From assembly GCA_030730545.1 (NCBI GenBank), contig JANQUX010000040.1, positions 3,069 through 11,109 on the forward strand: 8,041 nucleotides of DNA, read 5' to 3'. Positions 5,338-8,041 of this stretch are shown one piece after another. Position 1 is the stretch's first letter, and each line of letters starts with the position of its first letter. The notes beneath the pieces are model-generated. The model was not told the origin of the DNA. It made no database searches and saw only the letters and a list, made by a program, of their open reading frames with translations. Source of the DNA: Maribacter sp. (GTDB taxonomy: Bacteria > Bacteroidota > Bacteroidia > Flavobacteriales > Flavobacteriaceae). The position numbers and the translations under genes were made by a program.

Positions 5338-5613
5338 ATGAGTACAGGAACAGTAAAATTCTTCAACGACGCTAAAGGCTTCGGATTTATAACAGAAGAA
5401 GGTTCAAACAAAGAACATTTCGTTCACATTTCAGGATTAGTTGATGAGATTCGCGAAGGCGATGAAGTCGAATTCGAACTAACCCAAGGAAAAAAAGGAT
5501 TAAACGCAGTTAACGTTAGAGTTATAGAAGAACCTTTGAAAAGTCCGTCAGCAATGACGGACTTTTTTTTGGAACATTATTCAAATACGGTGTGTAGACA
5601 GCCAACCCTATAA
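5338..5613 (+). CDS. Cold-shock domain protein (CspA family) whose frame reads through its terminator
   Basis: Residues 1-63 are a complete cold-shock domain: TVKFFNDAKGFGFIT contains RNP1 (KGFGFI, 13-18), HFVHI (27-31) is RNP2, and GKKGLNAVNVRV closes the barrel. Such proteins bind single-stranded RNA and DNA and melt mRNA structure at low temperature or in stress. Related proteins in this group normally stop at about residue 63-64. Here the frame continues 28 residues (EEPLKSPSAMTDFF... to the TAA at 5611). This tail is encoded by a perfect intrinsic terminator hairpin (5539-5570) and the DNA beyond it, so most transcripts should end without a stop codon. A TAG lies one base out of frame at 5525-5527, so a single-base change just before it would restore a normal length. 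Either this is genuine non-stop control or an indel or sequencing error. The upstream element at 5281 resembles a sigma-54 promoter. Confidence 0.9.
   Translation: MSTGTVKFFNDAKGFGFITEEGSNKEHFVHISGLVDEIREGDEVEFELTQGKKGLNAVNVRVIEEPLKSPSAMTDFFLEHYSNTVCRQPTL
5539..5570 (+). terminator. Intrinsic terminator inside the cold-shock reading frame
   Basis: AAAAGTCCGTCA (5539-5550) and TGACGGACTTTT (5555-5566) form a perfect 12-base-pair stem closed by the GNRA-type tetraloop GCAA, and T residues continue to 5570. The in-frame stop codon of the cold-shock gene lies more than 40 bases beyond it. Confidence 0.93.
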
Positions 5614-5713
5614 AATGTCTGTGATCAATTTAGCGTATTCAAGGTCTTTACAATCTTGTAAGACTTTGCTTAAAAGGAATTATACCATTATTAACTATAA
5701 ATTTTAAACACAA

Positions 5714-6151
5714 ATGTTAGATCAATTAAAGCAAATGGCAATTGAAAAATTGCAAGAAACAATGAGCGCAAATTCTTTAAATTCTGAAGCAACTACCGGA
5801 GCTGCAGAAGAAGGTGCATCATCACTTATCAGCAGTCTTATGGAGAAAGTAAGCGCAGGAGATTTAAGTGCGGTAACAAGCTTATTTTCAAATGATGGCA
5901 ATGCAACTGAAGACAGTGGTATAGTTCAAAATTTAAAAAGCAAATTAGCAGAAATATTAGAGAGCAAAGGTATGAATGCTGCAGACGCCCAGGCAGAAGC
6001 TAGTAATGTTGCACCAAGTTTAGTAGATAGCCTTAAAGAAAAGTTCGTATCGAACGAAGCTTCAGATTCCGCTTTCAGCTTAGAAAGTCTTAGCGGATTA
6101 GTTGGTGGCGATGCCGGCAGCTTGCTTAACAAAGCAAAAGGTCTTTTCTAA
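5714..6151 (+). CDS. Ser/Ala-rich helical protein of unknown function (145 aa; weak DUF937-like look)
   Basis: The 145-residue product has no signal peptide or membrane span and is rich in Ser, Ala, Leu and Glu. It starts with an amphipathic helix (MLDQLKQMAIEKLQETM). Two similar helical blocks follow: AEEGASSLISSLMEKVSAGDLSAVTSLFS (31-59) and AEASNVAPSLVDSLKEKF (94-111). The chain ends SLESLSGLVGGDAGSLLNKAKGLF. The pattern of short helices joined by Gly/Asp turns and repeated SLxxLxxG recalls the DUF937/YidB type of protein, but this is only a resemblance. It is probably cytosolic. It is read as a single gene: the cold-shock terminator lies upstream and a good terminator follows 25 bases after the stop. 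A weak box AGACTTTG (5661-5668), within an imperfect hairpin, is the only promoter-like signal. Function unknown. Confidence 0.8.
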   Translation: MLDQLKQMAIEKLQETMSANSLNSEATTGAAEEGASSLISSLMEKVSAGDLSAVTSLFSNDGNATEDSGIVQNLKSKLAEILESKGMNAADAQAEASNVAPSLVDSLKEKFVSNEASDSAFSLESLSGLVGGDAGSLLNKAKGLF

Positions 6152-6176
6152 GAATTTTACTTAGAAATTTAGAATT

Positions 6177-6209
6177 ATAACCGCTTAGGAATGAGCGGTT
6201 ATTTTTTTT
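6177..6209 (+). terminator. Intrinsic terminator after the 145-aa gene
   Basis: ATAACCGCT (6177-6185) pairs with AGCGGTTAT (6194-6202). The stem extends inward by a T-G and an A-T pair to a GGAA tetraloop (GNRA type), and a run of T follows to 6209. Confidence 0.92.
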
Positions 6210-6289
6210 CAGCATCTTATGATAAATTTAGCAATTATGAACACAATCAATTTAATTATGCTCCGTTCTAATAAAAAATAAATTGGTTT

Positions 6290-6598
6290 ATGAAAATTTC
6301 AATGAGTTCTCAAAAAATAGCTGTATTGACCGAATTAGAAAGAAAACGAAAATCGGTAGAGCAATTATTATTGAAGTTGGAATCTTATTTATATGAACCT
6401 CAGACGCATAGTGGCTTTGAGAAAAAAGAAAGTTTGAAATCAACTATTAATCGTACTGCAAATAGCACCAATTCTTTGATGTCTATTCTCAAAATGAACG
6501 ATATTTCTATCATGGATAGTATGAACGATGTAGAGCGCCAAATGGAAGAGTGCTACGAACTAGAACTAGAAGTAGCATCGTATATGTTAAACAGATAA
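6290..6598 (+). CDS. Small hypothetical protein, SYLYEP-motif paralogue B (102 aa)
   Basis: This is the second copy of the small protein family seen at 541-855. The 102-residue chain carries SYLYEP (32-37), QT...FEKK..L (38-49), and YELELEVASYML (89-100), each at the same spacing as in the first copy, offset by two residues. The N-terminal third, SQKIAVLTELERKRKSVEQLLLKLE, looks like a helix or coiled coil rich in Leu and Lys. There is no signal peptide or membrane segment. ATG at 6290 is taken as the start; a second ATG at 6302 would give a product four residues shorter and cannot be excluded. A strong terminator lies upstream and a weaker one downstream, so it is probably transcribed alone. 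A TAAATTTA box at 6223-6230 is the best promoter-like sequence but lacks a TTG partner. Function unknown. Confidence 0.78.
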   Translation: MKISMSSQKIAVLTELERKRKSVEQLLLKLESYLYEPQTHSGFEKKESLKSTINRTANSTNSLMSILKMNDISIMDSMNDVERQMEECYELELEVASYMLNR

Positions 6599-6620
6599 AT
6601 TTAATTTTATAGTATAATAC

Positions 6621-6648
6621 AAACCGCTCAGTAATAAGCGTTTTTTTT
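6621..6648 (+). terminator. Probable intrinsic terminator after paralogue B
   Basis: CGCT (6625-6628) pairs with AGCG (6637-6640) around CAGTAATA, in which A-T can close a GTAA tetraloop. AAA before the stem can pair with the first of eight T residues after it if C6624 bulges out. The sequence resembles the terminator at 6177 (ACCGCT..AG.AAT.AGCG) with the matching G lost from the right arm, so it should be weaker. Confidence 0.7.
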
Positions 6649-6783
6649 GTGTCTATGAGTTAAGTATTAGACATCTAAAAAATACATAGGGTAGTGGTTT
6701 AGCATTTGAAATAGGGGAGCTAGTACACTAAAACGCAAATACCATTGTTGTATATATAACCGCAAACTTTAAATAAACCACTG

Positions 6784-7947
6784 ATGGATACATTGTTGCC
6801 AATATTGAAAACTTCAGATTACCGTAAAGACGAAAAATTACAGTTTAAAGAGTTCTTATTCAATGACGCAATAGCACCTGTTGTTGCTTATGGTAAAGAT
6901 AGTGGCAACGCTATGGTTTATGAAAGTGCAGCCAATGAATCAGATTTGTACGCTAGGTTTCCAGCTATTAAAAAAGAAGCCCTTGCAAATCTTAAGGCAA
7001 TCGATGTACCGTATCAAATTACCGAGGCAGAAGGTACAAACGTGCTGTTTGCCGAAGGTCATGAATATGCCAGCGAAAAGATTTTAGATAAAGCGTATAT
7101 GATTAAAATTGCAGCTGATTTAAAGTGCGATACGCTAATGGTGGGTATTCCTTTTAAAGGTGTGCTGATGGCGATTGATTCTAATTCAGAGATGCGTTTA
7201 AAGCTACCGGTTATTGTAAAGCAGTATTTTGATAATCCGCAGCAAGATCCTATTTCAGATAAGGTATTTCTGGTTCAAAATGGGGAAGTGGTCGCCATGG
7301 GAGGGGAGAAATTACCAGAAAATGAATCAGAGGATAATTTTGTGATTTCTGAGAATAAGACGCAAAACTATGGTATTGAATTAAAAAGTAAGAATATAGA
7401 AGAACTGGTTACTGATATAAATACATCGTTTCAGCAGGTTATGCTTATGATTTTACAACGCAAATCTTTTGGTGGTGAAATCACATTTAAATTGAGTAGT
7501 GCTATTCCTTTAAATGATACGCTGACAGATAAATGTAATTCTATTATTGAGCAGATTGAGAAGAATGAAATGCTACAAACCATTTCTCAGGCATTGGCAT
7601 CTAGTAAAGTACAATTTAAGTTTCTGCATGATGGCAATCTAATAACGCCAATGAAAACATCTAAAGTAGTACAATCGGAGCCAGTACAAGTAGCATCTAA
7701 ATTAAATCAGGATTCTAAAAAAGTCATTGCAGATACGAGTGAAAAACTAAAATCAGTTGCTGATAAGAGACAGAAACCGGCAACAGCCAAGAAGTCTAAA
7801 CCATGGTGGAAATTTTGGGCAAGCGAAGAACAAGACTCTCCAGAAATGATTAAAGCTGCAGAAGACAAAGCAAAACTAGAGGAGCTTAAAGCTGGGACTC
7901 AAAAAGAGTTTGATAAATCGGATCATAATAAGTTTATGCCGAAATAA
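6784..7947 (+). CDS. Cytosolic protein of unknown function with Lys-rich tail and PWWKFW motif (387 aa)
   Basis: I do not recognise this protein with certainty. There is no signal peptide or membrane helix. Residues 1-175 look like one globular alpha/beta region: FPAIKKEALANLKAIDVPYQI (59-79), KAYMIKIAADLKCDTLMVGIPFKGVLMAID (103-132), then DKVFLVQNGEVVAMGG (159-174). The AL.NL segment followed by strands faintly recalls DUF1444 (YtpQ) proteins, but this is unproven. Residues 193-290 form a second region with a long helix (IEELVTDINTSFQQVMLMIL). From about 291 the chain becomes a low-complexity Lys/Ser/Gln linker. It contains KKSKPWWKFWASEEQ (336-350), a basic-aromatic cluster that could bind a membrane surface or partner, and ends in an acidic/basic helix (354-378). 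No clear promoter or following terminator is visible. The 135 bases upstream hold only weak boxes. Confidence 0.82.
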   Translation: MDTLLPILKTSDYRKDEKLQFKEFLFNDAIAPVVAYGKDSGNAMVYESAANESDLYARFPAIKKEALANLKAIDVPYQITEAEGTNVLFAEGHEYASEKILDKAYMIKIAADLKCDTLMVGIPFKGVLMAIDSNSEMRLKLPVIVKQYFDNPQQDPISDKVFLVQNGEVVAMGGEKLPENESEDNFVISENKTQNYGIELKSKNIEELVTDINTSFQQVMLMILQRKSFGGEITFKLSSAIPLNDTLTDKCNSIIEQIEKNEMLQTISQALASSKVQFKFLHDGNLITPMKTSKVVQSEPVQVASKLNQDSKKVIADTSEKLKSVADKRQKPATAKKSKPWWKFWASEEQDSPEMIKAAEDKAKLEELKAGTQKEFDKSDHNKFMPK

Positions 7948-8041
7948 CCTAAGTTTTTGAATGTTAACAATAGCGATGAAATATGTAGGTATTAGTAGGG
8001 TCTTAAAAAGTCTATTTTACATAATATAAATTATAGTACAG

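Noticed and set aside
5490..5496. Run of seven A in the cold-shock gene as a programmed frameshift site
   Set aside because: Shifts in either direction here reach a stop within a few codons and would remove the conserved GLNAVNVRV end, so slippage cannot explain the missing stop codon.
6700..6708. TAGCATTTG as the promoter of the 387-aa gene
   Set aside because: It is one base longer than the TAnnTTTG element, has no TTG partner upstream and lies about 75 bases before the start codon.
7976..8029. Short frame starting ATGAAATATGTAGG
   Set aside because: It encodes only 17 residues with no sign of selection or signal; the rest of 7948-8041 shows nothing I can support.

Overview
The window looks like a chromosomal segment of a marine-type member of the Flavobacteriaceae (Bacteroidota). 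The evidence is AT-rich DNA, no convincing Shine-Dalgarno sequences ahead of the genes, promoter boxes of the Bacteroidota form (TAnnTTTG, for example TACCTTTG at 2002 and TATCTTTG at 2557), several short lipoprotein signal peptides, and families typical of the group (DUF4251 lipoprotein, short cold-shock protein, lipoprotein FKBP). No mobile element, CRISPR array, tRNA or rRNA was seen. I find no obvious new multi-gene defence or metabolic system; the interest lies in regulation and in a few undescribed small proteins.

Layout. 1-305 (-) is the start of an HPF/RaiA-type ribosome-associated protein cut by the window edge. A divergent intergenic region with a near-perfect palindrome leads to a 104-aa small protein (541-855, +). 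Next come a small secreted protein (972-1298) and a DUF4251 lipoprotein (1354-1896) whose start codon lies at the foot of a hairpin. A SlyD-like FKBP prolyl isomerase (2046-2474) has its own promoter and a strong terminator. Then follows a two-gene unit with touching stop and start codons: a TlpA-like thioredoxin lipoprotein (2568-3074) and a cysteine-bearing sialidase-fold (beta-propeller) lipoprotein (3074-4315). A convergent FKBP lipoprotein (4308-4775, -) shares its last eight bases with the propeller gene. A probable 76-aa small protein lies upstream of it (4869-5099, -).

The right part carries a cold-shock protein gene (5338-5613), a Ser/Ala-rich 145-aa protein (5714-6151), a second small protein that is a paralogue of the first one (6290-6598), and a 387-aa cytosolic protein of unknown function (6784-7947).

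The most unusual locus is the cold-shock gene. It is preceded by a sigma-54-type -24/-12 element with exact spacing. Its reading frame runs straight through a perfect intrinsic terminator, so most transcripts should lack a stop codon. This resembles the arrangement known for E. coli arfA, unless it is a frameshift or sequencing error. Other points worth checking are the paralogous SYLYEP proteins at 541 and 6290, and the pairing of a CxxC thioredoxin with a CDCC-containing propeller. The gene content (ribosome hibernation factor, cold-shock protein, two prolyl isomerases, envelope thioredoxin) leans towards protein folding and stress, but the genes sit in separate transcription units and nothing shows that they act as one system.
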